Origin: Helianthus annuus
Lineage: Eukaryota > Streptophyta > Magnoliopsida > Asterales > Asteraceae
Direction of reading: 5' to 3'
Assembly (NCBI RefSeq): GCF_002127325.2
Contig: NC_035433.2
Span: forward strand, 122,046,088 to 122,110,087
Length of the DNA: 64,000 nt
Positions 1 to 11,224 of the stretch are shown in pieces (the stretch's first letter is position 1; each line of letters begins with the position of its first letter). The notes under the pieces were generated by a model that had not been told where the DNA came from, did no database searches, and saw nothing but the letters and a program-made list of their open reading frames with translations. A program made the translations under genes and the position numbers.

Positions 1-783
1 TTTCAATCTTGGAATTTGTACAAAAACATGTTACCTTTGCAAATATCAATTTTCGTTCGATTTCGAGCTCTAAATCACTTTCTGGAAAGTTATACGCGAA
101 CTGATATGTAAACGTAATCAGTTTAACACGACAAACACTCCGAAACAGTGACATAGGCATAACATACCTTAAATAACCTTTACATAACTTATAAATAAGT
201 TTTGGAGGGTTTGGTGTGTCGAAAACAAGTTTATTCGATCGCAGGGACTATTTGTGTCAAACTGCGAAACTATGCTGATTCGTACAGTAACAAACATTCC
301 GAAAGTTGATCATAAGCTAAACATACCTTAAATATCCTTTACATAGCTTAGAAATAGTTTTGAGGGGTTTGGTATGCGAAAATAAACTTATTTGATAAAT
401 AGGGACTAAAAGCGTCAAAAGGTGCACAAGTTTGCATTTACGCGCATATCTTACGTTATGAACATACCTGGACATCCAAAAATTTTGTAATCATTAAAAT
501 ATGTTATTTTAATGATTGGAATGCAAAAATACCACTCGTCGCGTAATTTGGATCGTTTTTGCGTCCGTTCGAGTTTTTATCGTAATTAACCGAACAACGA
601 GGCCATACGACCAAACGAACCGACATCCATGACGTTTTCAAGCGTATTTCATGCCCCCTATACTTTAAGTTCATTATTGAGCCTTTAAAATGGGTTAACG
701 GGGCTTAAACGCATCAAAAATCAACTTTTATGAATGCAGGGCCCGTTCTGCCAATTTGCAAAAGTTACTGGTCAGAAGCCTAG

Positions 784-829
784 GAGGGGCGCGAAGCCCA
801 TTGCTCCTGTCTTCGCGCCCCGCGAAAGA
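784..829. repeat. GC-rich inverted motif pair upstream of LTR TATA
   Basis: GGGGCGCGAAG is followed about 20 nt later by CTTCGCGCCCC, its exact inverse, then by CGCGAAAG. It lies about 185 bp upstream of the TATA box. It resembles in position the motif arrays of the other LTRs in this window. Confidence 0.6.
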
Positions 830-1012
830 CCCCCAGATGTGCAGAAACTGGTTTTTAGCAAACAACAGCTAATTATCTGGGTTTGGACATGGTTTTCTCA
901 ATACTTTAGGCTAGTTTTAGGCTCCCATGGTATGCAAAACAGTGTGCCACACTTGTATGGTCCAGATCGAAGCTCAAATTACGAGGAACGATCTTAACGG
1001 TTGTGGAAAATC

Positions 1013-1020
1013 TATAAATA
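1013..1020 (+). promoter_or_regulatory. TATA box of the left LTR
   Basis: TATAAATA in AT-moderate context, followed about 30 bp later by a pyrimidine-rich stretch suited to transcription start and leader. Confidence 0.6.
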
Positions 1021-2393
1021 CCCACCTAATTTCTTCACTTTCACTTGCACAATCTGAATTTCCTTCTCATTTCTGCTCATAGGAGCTATCCCTTCTGGTT
1101 GAAGGCTCCTTGCTTCTAAGTTCTCTTGTCTATTTTCAAGCTTTGGACCTCTTGTAAGCTTCTTTCATGCTTTTTATGCATTTCAAGCATGAAAGTCAAA
1201 CAGTGTTTGACTTTTGACTTTCTGCTTTGACCAGTCTTTGGTCAACACAAAGTTCGTTTGAACTTTGCAACGTGAGCGTAATCACGATGGTTATAGTCCC
1301 TTGTGACTATACCTACTGATTACCACGTTGATTAGGCGTAGTGACGAGTCATAGTTTCGGTCAAAATACGTGTTTATGCGTATTTTGCAACGAAGCTATC
1401 TTTGGGTATCAAAACACTTTGTCTTGATATCAAACTTGTTTCTAACTTAGTTAAACATGTTTTAACATGTTTAACTCGTCACTTTTAGTTTAGTGCTTAT
1501 ATAGGGTCGTAAGATAAGCGGTCTAAACAACCGCTTAGACTTTTGAACCCGACCCCTTTGGTCAATCATTAGGATCCGACCAAACATATTTTGTGACCGT
1601 AGTTGTATAGGGAATAACCTTTCGAGGTTATACCTTATGGTCACTTAGTTTAATTAGTTGTATGATAGGTAGTTTATATGCCTTAGGAAAATGACCAAAA
1701 TGCCCTTTTTATGCATAATTTGTATTTAAGCATATGTAACCTAAATTTTGTCACTTAAACTGATTATGCAACTTATTTAAACATGTTAGGGCATATAATA
1801 CTTGTCATAGGACTAGTTAGGCTACTCGTTTGCGCTTTGGCGCAAATGGCGCGTTAAAGTAGCGTAAGCTACCTAAACGGGTCATAAGCACTTAGGATAG
1901 GTTCCGATTTAGAATGTAGGCTTTGTTAAACCATATCATATGAGTTCCAATACTCATTTGGTTTACGAGACCTCATCCTATCCGATCTTCCGATTTATGT
2001 CCGGTTTATTAACGTAGTTACCTATATTAGGTGTCGATTGATTTCCGTGATCCTTCTAGCGTTACTTGGTTGTTATTTAAAGACTACTAAGCAATATCAA
2101 ATGAGTACATAGTCCCCTATTTTACCATTTTCAAATATTTTGGGGTGATACACATGTGCCTACTTGTACTTTCGTGCTTTTCGTGCTTTCATGACATATA
2201 CTTGCTATGTTCATTAGTACGCATATAGTACATGATTTCAATTATGTTTGCTATGTATGTTGACTGAGCATGCTAGCACATTGATTTACATAACATTTCT
2301 GCTTTGTATGTTTACTTAGCATACTTAGTACTTTATTTTCACATAACATGCTTACATTTGGTACAACATTTGATTAAACATCGATATTTTATC

Positions 2394-2522
2394 TATGGGG
2401 TTAAGTAAATTCTTTTATTCACCATACAGTTCATTTTACGTATGGGGTTGAGTAAATTCTTTTATTCACCATACAGTTCATTTTACCTATGGGGTTGAGT
2501 AAATTCATTTATTCGCCATACG
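2394..2522. repeat. 47-bp tandem repeat, three copies
   Basis: Three head-to-tail units starting TATGGGGTT(A/G)AGTAAATTC and containing TTTATTC(A/G)CCATAC. The first two copies are almost identical and the third is slightly diverged. Confidence 0.85.
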
Positions 2523-3374
2523 TGTTATTAGTTGTTATCTGACATTGGTTTGACAAGACATTATTGGTGGTTTATTTGGTAAGTGATTTAAATAACGAGG
2601 CATGTGTAATATGATCAAAGCATGGTGGATACGCCGCTGGTACTTCCTATATATAAGTGCTTTTATGATATTACATATCGCAGCGTTATCTAAACCACTT
2701 TGACAAAAACAAAGACAGGATACATTTTACTTGTTTTCACAAGACATTGTTTTACAAACGATATACATAATACAAACTTATTTTTACTTGGTTATTTATT
2801 TAACCATGCATTATTCTTTTATAACATCTGATTTTCATAAGATTTTATAAAAGAAAACGCTTTACAAGATTCATGACTACCCCTTTTGTTTAAACACTTC
2901 TTTTTACTTACAAGTCATGAATCCTACAACAAAAAACCTATGTATCTCACAGGCATTTTTATGCTGACGTACCTTTTTCACATGTGTTTCAACGGCTATT
3001 GCATGATGATGTTCGTGACACACTTAGGCGGACTTGGGCCTTAGTGACTTAAAACTATGAAAGACAGTTTAATTTATGTTGTGTTTCTATAAATTCTTAG
3101 TCAATGTAAACACTTTAATTAGTGAAATCAAACTTTAAGTTCCATGTGTTGTGAAACAATGATTCTGTTACAACACTCCCCGACGTTTCCGCCGCGATTT
3201 GTTGTTTTACGCGGTCGGGGTGTGACAAATAAAAGGCGAAAGTCGTTGCCTCATAGTTGATGTTTATTGTTAGTGCATATGTCTGTGGACTTTGTCTTGT
3301 ATCGAGTATTGTAATCAGATAGGATAAACCAGTGCTCGGTAGGCTAGAAAATTAGGTTTGTATGTGAGATAGCT

Positions 3375-3462
3375 ATTTCGCACGAAATGGCCAAAGTCCA
3401 TTTCGCACGAAATGGAGAAATCCATTTCGTACGAAATGAACTAAAGTCATTTCGTACGAAAT
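3375..3462. repeat. U3 palindrome array of element 1
   Basis: Four copies of ATTTCG(C/T)ACGAAAT at 3375, 3400, 3424 and 3449, spaced about 25 bp. The T version is a perfect 14-bp palindrome. The array ends 10 bp upstream of the TATA box. It is repeated in the 3' LTR at 10433-10520. Confidence 0.95.
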
Positions 3463-3471
3463 ACTAATGCC

Positions 3472-3480
3472 TATATATAT
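3472..3480 (+). promoter_or_regulatory. TATA box of element 1 5' LTR
   Basis: CTATATATATCC directly after the palindrome array; sets U3/R just downstream. Confidence 0.7.
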
Positions 3481-3689
3481 CCGAGTCTAGGTTGCCATTT
3501 GTAACGATTGAAATTTGGTAGCGAAGCTCTGCCAAATTGTCTCCAGGTGCTGTAATACTATTAGATCAATACAAGAGACATTTTAAAGTGAATCAAGCTG
3601 TAATTAAGTCCGTGTCATCGAATTCCGCCTTTGATTCGGATTCAAACTCTTCTGAACGGCTCATTCAGGTAGCACAACGATCCTACAAG

Positions 3690-3701
3690 TGGTATCAGAG
3701 C
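3690..3701 (+). other. Primer-binding site (tRNA-iMet)
   Basis: TGGTATCAGAGC two bases after the LTR end; the classic plant Copia sequence complementary to the 3' end of initiator tRNA-Met. Confidence 0.93.
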
Positions 3702-3923
3702 TCAGGAGGAAGAGTTCATACTGATTTCAGCCTGATTTCATCATAATTTTGTCTTCTACACCTTCTTTTTCAAAATAAACAAGATTTGATGGTTAAAATG
3801 GATTGAATTTCACATATTGCATGCGAATTACAGTTTTAACAAATCCTTGAAAGTACTAGATCTTAAATCGACCTATAACTGGATCAATTGGACAAAAATT
3901 TGACCGATAGGATGATGTCAGCA

Positions 3924-4247
3924 TCATTTTGCACGGATTGAACAAGCTCATTTCGCACGAAACCAAAATCTTGATCTCCATTTCGTACGAAATCAACATC
4001 TTGATCTCTATTTCGCACGGAATCAAACTTGTGGATTTCATTTCGCACGAAAAGACTGTCATTTCGCTGGAAAGTGTTATTTCGTTTGAGCTTTTCGCAC
4101 GAAATCGTCATTACGTTTGAAAGTTGCTATTTCGCTTGAAGAGAGTCCATTTCGCACCAAAGTCATTTCGCTTGAGATTTTATTTCGTTTTAAGAGTTCA
4201 TTTCGTTTAAAAGTGGTCATTTTGCATCAAGATCATTTCGCACCAAC
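3924..4247 (+). repeat. Leader motif array of element 1
   Basis: About 16 copies of a degenerate ATTTCGCACGAAA-like motif at 15-30 bp spacing (variants end GCACGAAA, GTACGAAAT, GCTGGAAAG, GTTTGAG, GCACCAA). The array lies between primer site and gag start and repeats the LTR motif. Spacers are unrelated to each other. Confidence 0.92.
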
Positions 4248-4328
4248 CGAGTATCATTTTAATACAGTTAATTGATAAGTGTTTAAACTGATTTTGTTTG
4301 TCTCCAGGTAATTGAAGAAGTTCACATC

Positions 4329-7300
4329 ATGGCTGAAGAGTTTTATAACACGTTTTACAAGGCATTTACATCTGAGTCTTCCGAAACCTCAATTGTTACA
4401 CCAAAAACTATAACAAAAGCGATCAATGAAAACATTAAACATGATAACTTCTATGGAACACATTCAAAACCACCAACGCTCGAAAGTATTGAAGATTACA
4501 CTTGGTGGAAAGAACGTTTTATTAACTGGGCAAAAGGTTATGCACACGAGAGCTGGTTCTGTTTGGAATTTGGTTATAAAAGGTCGGTCAATGATAAAGG
4601 AGAAGAAACCCCACTCAAAAGCTTAGAAATGACATGTTTGCTTTACTACAACATGATGGGTCATCAAAATCTGTTTGGGAAGCTTTACGAGTTAAAGCTG
4701 AGGGGGGTAAACAAATCAAGAAAAATAAAATTGTGTTATTAAAGAAAGAATTTGATTTGTTTGATAGTATGAAAGGTGAATCAGTTCGACAAATGATAGA
4801 GAGATTTGGTCATTTAAAAATTGAACTTGATCGTTTTGGAATTGTTAAAACTCGAGAAGAAATTATAGATAAAATCATTGAAGCGTTACCACGAGCTGAT
4901 CAGTGGCAAACGTTTGTGTTCATATTGAAAAATGATGTGTTATATGATACAGTTCTCTTGATGTTTTGATAGAAAAAATTGAAAGTCATGAACTGGAGTT
5001 GCAGAAGCAAAACAAGATGAGCGGTTCTTCACATCAACAAAATGTGGGTCTTTATTACAAAGGTAACATACCTTCTGTAAAAGTTAGCGATTCCCCAAAG
5101 ACAGCATTTAGTGGTGAGAAGACAAAAGAGCCCCAGACAAGTTCATCAAGTTATAATCCAGGATATCATTCATCTTCTTCAAAAGCAAATTCTGAAGAAT
5201 CAGAAGAAGTTCTCTGTAACATTGCTCTTAAACTGAAGAATTCTCTGGCAATGAGCATCAATGCAGCTAAGCAACAAATGAGTTTTCTGGCATCTGTGTT
5301 AGAGTCATACGAAGGTTTAGTGTCCGGGAAAATTGGAAACTCAGAACTAACAAAGGAAGACTACGGCCAGATTGACCCAGCAGAAATGGAACTCATTGAC
5401 ATACGTTGGTGTTTAGCAAGTTGCATCCAAAGGGCACAGAGATATATGGAGATTACTGGGAAGCAGTCAATAGGTGGACCGTCAACAAAGCTGGGATTTG
5501 AAAAATCCAAAGTGACATGTTTCAGATGTAAAAAAGGTCATTTCAAAAGAGAATGCAAAAACTCTAAAGTTGACAAAACTGAAAAACCTTTCAATGATGA
5601 TTATTACCGAAAGGCGATTTACCACCAGAGCAAAGAAGAGCCAAAAATGATTGAAAATAGTCCCAAAGAGAAGTCAGGAGCATGTGCTGTAATTCATGAT
5701 GACGAAGGGTATGATTGGAGTCAGATTCTTCCAGAAGAAGATCGTGTTGATATTCGATGTACAGCTCATGGCAAAACTATATCAAAAAGCAAGCATCATG
5801 TTTTGTTGCTGAAATCAAAGAGAAAACTAGAGAAGAGATTCTGAATGAGAAAACATACAGAGAAAGAAACATTGCTGGAAACAGAATTGATGACATGCAA
5901 GAAGAGTATGAGAGTGCTGTAAGTAATAAAAGATGGGACAAGAAGCTAGAGTGCTATATCAACAGAGAGGGTGAACCTGTTGTTCCCAAAAAGGACATAA
6001 TTTTTTATGATGTTCTTTTAGTAATTCCTCGATCTGTCGAATACTATACAAATGTTGAGAAAGATAAAACATATGTGAAAAGGATGGATAAAATCATTAG
6101 AGATGTCATGATATCAAGTTTGAGGAAGAGGAATGAAGAAAGAATGAAGAAGAATGTTGATGAGATGGTGAACGATTTAAAAAAGGTTGCTGAGGAAGTT
6201 AAAGTTGATGTTGTTAAAGAAGAAGAAGATGTGAAGATTTCTGAGGAAAAGAAGGTAGAAGAAAAAGTTGTTGTGAATAAAGTTGTTGAAAAAGAAGCTG
6301 TTACTGAAGAACAGCAGGTTGAAGAAGCTGAGAAGAAGATTGAAAGTTCGGTGGAAGTGAAGGATGAGATTTTGGAGGTTGCTGGTGATGTTGGTATTGA
6401 TTCTGGTGATGAGAAGAAGAATAATGCTGATCAGAAGCAGATGGAAGCAAACACCGAGGTGCGAATCACTGAGGTAAAATCTGATTCTGAAGTCTTAAAA
6501 ATTGCTGAACAGTGCAAGAAATGCATGGAACCATGCAGTGCTTGTACCGAAAAAGATGAAAAATTCAGAACAAGAGATCTTGAATTCACCAAAATCGAAG
6601 AAGTTTTCAAAAATAAATACAAAGAATTGTCAGAAAACGAAAAGATTTTGAAAGACAATGATGAAAAGCTTTCAGAAAAATGTAAAAAATTAGAAAATGA
6701 AATTTTGAAAGAAAATGTTTCGAAAAAGACAGAAGAATGTGATAAAAAAGAAAATGCATGTCAAGAAATGAAAAAGGAATATGATTCAATAAAATTGGCA
6801 TATCACATTACAAAAGAGTCATATGAAGAGGTGAAAAGTCAAATGAAACTTGTTCAATCGAGATTAAGATATTGTTCAGAAACAACTTATATATTTAAGC
6901 GACAGTATGAAATAAAGCAACAAGTTGTAAACTCTTATATTGAGGATGTTGCTAAACTTAAATGTCAGATTGCTGATTTAGAACAGGATAACAACAAGTT
7001 ACATAGTTATCATGCGTCATCATATGTGCTTGAAAGAATTTTCAACATAAAACCGGATGGTAAAGATTCTGAGCAAAACAAAAAGAGCATTGGCTCAGAG
7101 TTTCATCAAGTTCCTCCACTGGAAAAGTTTGCATTTTATGATGATGAAAAGGTCGAAAAAGCTTTCAACATGGTAGATCAATTGTCAGATAACATTGACG
7201 TAACCTATTTCAAATCTGATGATTCTAGTGATTCAGAGGTGGTAGGTAAGGTCGTTGAAAGTGTGTTGAAAGAAGAGTCGGTTGAAAAAGGTAAATCTGT

Positions 7301-8332
7301 ATCACATGATGACAATGAAGGTAGTTTTCATGAAGAATATTTGAAAAACTCAAAATCCGAGAAAAATTTGAATGATGATTCAAAAGGATTGGTTTATACC
7401 ATGATTGGATCGGACAAATTATTCTTAGATGGTGTATTCCCGATTCAGAATGTGATTTCAGAAAAGATTGACAAAGTTTTCAAAATGGTTAAGATTGAAA
7501 AATCTGAAATTCCAAAGTTTGCTGGAACGTGTCAGAAAACTTTTTATAACAAACCTGGTTACAAAAGAAAAACATGAAGGCTGGGTTAGGTTAGAAAAAG
7601 AAACAAAATTGGAAAAGAAATGAAACGCCAAATTATCAGGCAAAGATGAATTTTGTTCACGGAACAAGTTCAGAAGAAGAGAAAGAACTCCAATTTAGAC
7701 GACAGTCTAATGAAGAGTTCTATGCTCAAAAGAAAAAGAAAAAGCAACAACCACAGGTTAAAGATGTGTCCAAGAGAACATGTTTCAAATGTGATCAAAC
7801 TGGACATCTTGCACGCAAGTGTCCAAATCTGAAACCTGTTGATGTTGAGTCAAAAAAGAAGTCTGATGATGTTGAAAAACAGAAATCTGAGAATGTGAAA
7901 CAAAGGTCAACTAGATTTGATTCAAAACAAACTTGGAGGTACAACACAAACAAGTTTGCTTCGAACCAAACTTGGATATCAAACCCGAAAAGGTTCGATT
8001 CAAAACAGACCTAGAATTCTCACACACCCAGATTAAGAACAACACAAAGTTGGAGAACAAATGCCGATGCAATAAAACCCCAACAGTTTTGGAAACCAAA
8101 TGTTGTTCAAAATCAAAATGTTCAACAAAAGTCACATTTTTACAAACGAGGTACTCCTAAAGGTCAAACATGGAGTGTTAAAAAACAAATGACTTCATTA
8201 AAAGATGAAAAAGTTGAAGTCAAAATTGACAAAGTCTTTGTTCAGAATGACAAAGATTTCCCGAAGTTGAATGAAGCTTATTGTGTTGAAATGCCTAAGG
8301 TTAAACAGACCTGGGCTAATTTGTTCAAGTAA
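4329..8332 (+). pseudogene. Broken Gag-like gene of element 1 (two zinc knuckles, coiled coil)
   Basis: Starts at ATG 4329 with MAEEFYNTFYKAF, clearly related to the starts of elements 2 and 3. Order: N-terminal Copia-type Gag region to about 4960; zinc knuckle 1 at 5518-5556; a long Glu/Lys-rich coiled-coil region (about 5800-7060); an acidic serine-rich part; zinc knuckle 2 at 7781-7822 (CFKCDQTGHLARKC, CX2CX4HX4C); repeated F-D-S-K-Q-T-W-like units near 7910-8014; and a C-terminus QTWANLFK. Knuckle 1 reads CFRCKKGHFKREC, one residue short of the standard spacing. Frame breaks lie near 4635, 4960, 5760-5800 and 7580-7645, with an in-frame TAG at 8012. The role would be capsid formation and RNA packaging. 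No polymerase follows. Confidence 0.85.
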
Positions 8333-9013
8333 TTGAATTAAGCTGAATGTGCAGGTGCTCAAGACAATTGAAGACTGTGATAATGAAAAAATGAGCAGCC
8401 TGGCACAACAAGAAGAGGAGGCTGTTGAATCCTGTGTTGGTTGAAACAGGGAGTTTGTTTGTTTTTCTGTACATAAATAAACCTTATTTCAAAACCCCTA
8501 AAAAATTGAAAAATTTAAAAACCAAAAATATGTTTTTATTTTGTCAAAATTTTGAAAAATCAAAAATATGTTTGTTTTTAAATTTTGACAAAAATATTCA
8601 AAAAATTCAAAAATATGTTACTTGAATATGCCGAAACCCTCACGGCTGAACAAACATGATTAATTTCACAAGATTGAAAAACGGTTTTCAAACTGTAAAA
8701 AATCAATGTGTTGTAAATCATGGGGGCACGAAATTTGACAATCCAATAAATAGAAGTGTTATATTTTCTACAAAACAGAGCATGAGATGCAGACAATGGA
8801 TGGCGAGACAAAGCTATCTACATCGGTTATCAAAATTTCTTTAAATGATTTTGCATTTTATGGGGAGTAAGAGTTTTCAGAAAATACAAAAACATTAGAA
8901 AATTTGAAAAAGCCAAAAACATGAGAAAATGAAAAAGAGTTTTTGTGTAAAAAGAGGAAATGATAGTACATCAGTAGACAATCACAGTACGCTAAAGAAA
9001 TGGAATGTTAAAA

Positions 9014-9520
9014 TGTGATAAACGGTCTCACTGATGATATGCCAGTAGGTTTTTACACGTTTAGTAGATTGTTTTCGAGATATAAACCTAAATATCAAAT
9101 ACTTTACTTATCTCGTGGGGAACATCTCTCGGATATATGGGTAACCCCCCAAATCTTGTTTGAGAGATTGCCTGATTCTGAGATACTAGGTCTTTATACT
9201 GTTTGATATCTGGGGTATTATACCTGGTCTTCTGATTTTGTGGAAGCAATGGCCTAGACCTCGTATAATACTTTATGCGCTTTTAAAGCTTACCCTCTGC
9301 ATAAAAATTGAAAAATATCGAAAGATATTAATCAATTGCAGTTAAGAAAAGATTCCCTAAAGGGAACACACCTAAAGTCGAGCCTTCATCTCTTTGACTG
9401 AACGGAAGTTCATACATGAGCTCTCAAGGTCTCGCACTAACCCAGAGAACAGATATCAGATTGGTATACTCACCTGTAAGACTGAATCTAGGGAATTTTG
9501 ATACGGGAGTATGCTGATTG
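9014..9520 (+). other. Conserved non-coding 3' domain of element 1
   Basis: A block starting ATGTGATAAAC and passing through GTAGGTTTTTACAC, GAGATACTAGGTCTTTAT, GATATCTGGGGTATTAT and GTAAGACTGAAT to ATACGGGAGTAT. It is shared in order with elements 2 (16331-16860) and 3 (52920-53460, minus), although the flanking DNA is diverged. It has no open frame. It lies between the gag stop and the polypurine tracts. Confidence 0.85.
9215..9271 (+). other. Conserved RNA hairpin, element 1 copy
   Basis: 5' arm GTATTATACCTGGTCT (9215-9230) and 3' arm AGACCTCGTATAATAC (9256-9271) form 14 of 16 pairs around a 25-nt loop; only positions 10 and 11 fail to pair. Two pairs are swapped relative to elements 2 and 3. 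Confidence 0.75.
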
Positions 9521-10068
9521 TGTTTCTGTAAATATGTTTGTAAAGCTCAACGGTGCTAGTGATTTGTCATAAACTGATATGATCCTCTGACACGAACTCA
9601 AACAAAAATATTGTCTGTAAATATTTCTTTACTGCTTTATGTTTCAGAAAAATATAAAAAGATTTTGATTCTACTTTATTTTCGACAACCGATGTCTGGG
9701 ATGCTAAGTTTTAAAATCTAGTATGCTGATTGTGTTTCTGAAAATAAACAAGTTCATTAATTTGAAACTTGAAAGTTTTAAAATCAAAATCAAAACAGTT
9801 TGTGATATCTCCAAGGTCATTAAATTGGACTTGGATGATTAACCGTGAAGGATTTGGATGTTTATATTGTTAAAATCTATAAAAGAGCCAGTTTCAGATC
9901 CTGTTTATCTAAAACTGCCAAATCAATAAGGATTGTTGAATAGAGGGAGTGTTTTAGAAAGTTGAATAGAGCCAGGGTTTTTGATCCTGGATGTTCAAAA
10001 TGTTGTTACTTATAAATGTATGAGTGTTGCAGATGTTGTACCAGACTACGATCCCGACAGCTGAGTCT

Positions 10069-10323
10069 AAGGGGGAGTCTGAAGACAAGCTTGATGAAAG
10101 GGGGAGCTTGTAAACAGAAAGCCAGGTGTCGATCCCAAAAGCAAGGAAGCTTAACGAAAGGGGGAGCCTATAGAAAGTGATTTTGATAAGATAGAAAAAG
10201 ATAAAGATTGATGGATGCTTACAATGTTAGACAGTTTGGAAAGAGCGAGAAAACTGATCAAGACTGAAGACGTGTCATGCTGAAGACTCGACACTGAAGA
10301 CTTCGTCAACATCCAAGGGGGAG
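10069..10323 (+). other. Multiple polypurine tracts of element 1
   Basis: AAGGGGGAG occurs at 10069-10077, 10097-10106, 10157-10166 and 10315-10323; the last abuts the 3' LTR and would prime plus-strand DNA synthesis. Serial polypurine tracts are a known Sirevirus hallmark. Confidence 0.88.
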
Positions 10324-10325
10324 TC

Positions 10326-10745
10326 TGTTAGTGCATATGTCTGTGGACTTCGTCTTGTATCGAGTCTTGTAATCAGATAGGATAAACCAGTGCTCGGTAG
10401 GCTAGAAAATTAGGTTTGTATGTGTGATAGCTATTTCGCATGAAATGGCCAAAGTCCATTTCGCACGAAATGGAGAAATCCATTTCGTACGAAATGAACT
10501 AAAGTCATTTCGTACGAAATACTAATGCCTATATATATCCGAGTCTAGGTTGTCATTTGCAACGATTGAAATTTGGTAGCGAAGCTCTGCCAAATTGTCT
10601 CCAGGTGCTGTAATACTATTAGATCAATACAAGAGACATTTTAAAGTGAATCAAGCTGTAATCAAGTCCGTGTCATCGAATTCTGCCTTTGATTCGGATT
10701 CAAACTCTTCTGAATGACTCATTCAGGTCGCACAACGATCCTACA
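10326..10745 (+). repeat. 3' LTR of element 1
   Basis: 420 bp, same length as the 5' LTR, followed by TSD TTTAT at 10746-10750. Confidence 0.95.
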
Positions 10746-10750
10746 TTTAT

Positions 10751-10989
10751 AGTTAGTTTTGTTTAGTATAGTCGTTTGTAATAAAAATCAAATTTTTCAT
10801 AACCTTCGCCACGTTAAAATATCCTATTTCCTACCCTTAGCCTAGCCCCATTACAACCCTTTAAAGACCTTTTGATTTGTGCTTAGTATTCGTGTCCGGT
10901 GGTGGAGAACGATTGAGTTGCAAGCCTATACGGGTACATGTTCTATTCTGTTTTGAGTGATTACTTTAAAAAGGTGCTAATACATCATT
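10751..10989 (+). other. Host segment between elements 1 and 2 (older Gypsy 3' region)
   Basis: 239 bp without a gene. With elements 1 and 2 removed it joins 3228-3262 on the left and 18024-18290 on the right, leading into the polypurine tract and LTR at 18291. It is probably the non-coding 3' part of an older Gypsy element. Confidence 0.55.
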
Positions 10990-11104
10990 AAAATTGTTGG
11001 TGCATGCATCTGTCGACTTCGTCTTGTATCGAGTCATAGTCTTAGATTGTTAGATCAGGGCAGGTTTTACGAGAAAATAGGACAGCATATAAGTATTAGA
11101 TAGA

Positions 11105-11224
11105 GATTTCGCTTATATGAACCTAGGGATTTCGCTCATATGGTAATGTAGAGGTTTCGCTCATGTGGCATGTACATTGGAGCGAAATCTCAAGCCCTAT
11201 ATAAAGGATCACTTGAGCGAAATC
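11105..11224. repeat. U3 motif array of element 2 with inverted copies at the TATA box
   Basis: Forward copies of G(A/G)TTTCGCT(C/T)AT at 11105, 11128 and 11153, then an inverted copy GGAGCGAAATCT at 11179-11190 just before the TATA box, and another inverted copy GAGCGAAATC at 11215-11224 just after it. Confidence 0.92.
11198..11205 (+). promoter_or_regulatory. TATA box of element 2 5' LTR
   Basis: CTATATAAAGG, flanked on both sides by inverted copies of the element's motif. Confidence 0.8.

Larger units (their letters stand above)
1..3227 (+). mobile_element. Long Gypsy-type LTR (solo or 3' LTR), 5' end outside window
   Basis: No coding potential over 3.2 kb. A TATA box at 1013-1020 is followed by a pyrimidine-rich leader, and the block ends at 3227 in GGTCGGGGTGTGACA, a typical long Asteraceae-type LTR terminus. 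No primer-binding site follows it, so it is a 3' or solo LTR. It contains an internal duplication (about 160-245 and 310-410, both with CATACCTTAAAT and ending in AGGGACTA) and a three-copy 47-bp tandem repeat. The small open frame at 734-997 lies inside it and is not a gene. The superfamily is an inference from length and terminus style. Confidence 0.6.
3268..3687 (+). repeat. 5' LTR of element 1
   Basis: 420 bp, TG...CA ends, matching 10326-10745. U3 carries four palindromic motifs, then the TATA box at 3472-3480. Differences from the 3' LTR are mostly transitions, pointing to an insertion that is not very recent. Confidence 0.95.
3268..10745 (+). mobile_element. Element 1: gag-only Copia/Sirevirus-like LTR retrotransposon
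   Basis: Complete 7478-bp element. Two 420-bp LTRs start TGTTAGTGCATATG and end GATCCTACA; they differ by about 11 bases. Perfect 5-bp TSDs TTTAT lie at 3263-3267 and 10746-10750. A tRNA-iMet primer site follows the 5' LTR and several polypurine tracts precede the 3' LTR. The internal region encodes one long broken Gag-like protein and then 2 kb of non-coding DNA. No protease, integrase, reverse transcriptase or RNase H motif is seen. Multiple polypurine tracts and palindromic LTR motifs are known Sirevirus traits; assignment to that genus is inferred. Confidence 0.9.

Noticed and set aside
3690..3701. A tRNA gene at the primer sites
   Set aside because: Only 12 bases complementary to tRNA-iMet; no cloverleaf around them.
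3924..4247. CRISPR-like look of regularly spaced short repeats in the element leaders
   Set aside because: Plant retrotransposon leader context, degenerate repeats and variable spacing, no cas genes; the same motif recurs in the LTR.
5757..7577. Reading the 606-codon Glu/Lys-rich frame as a host coiled-coil or myosin-like gene
   Set aside because: It lies between LTRs with perfect TSDs and between two zinc knuckles, and matches the layout of elements 2 and 3.
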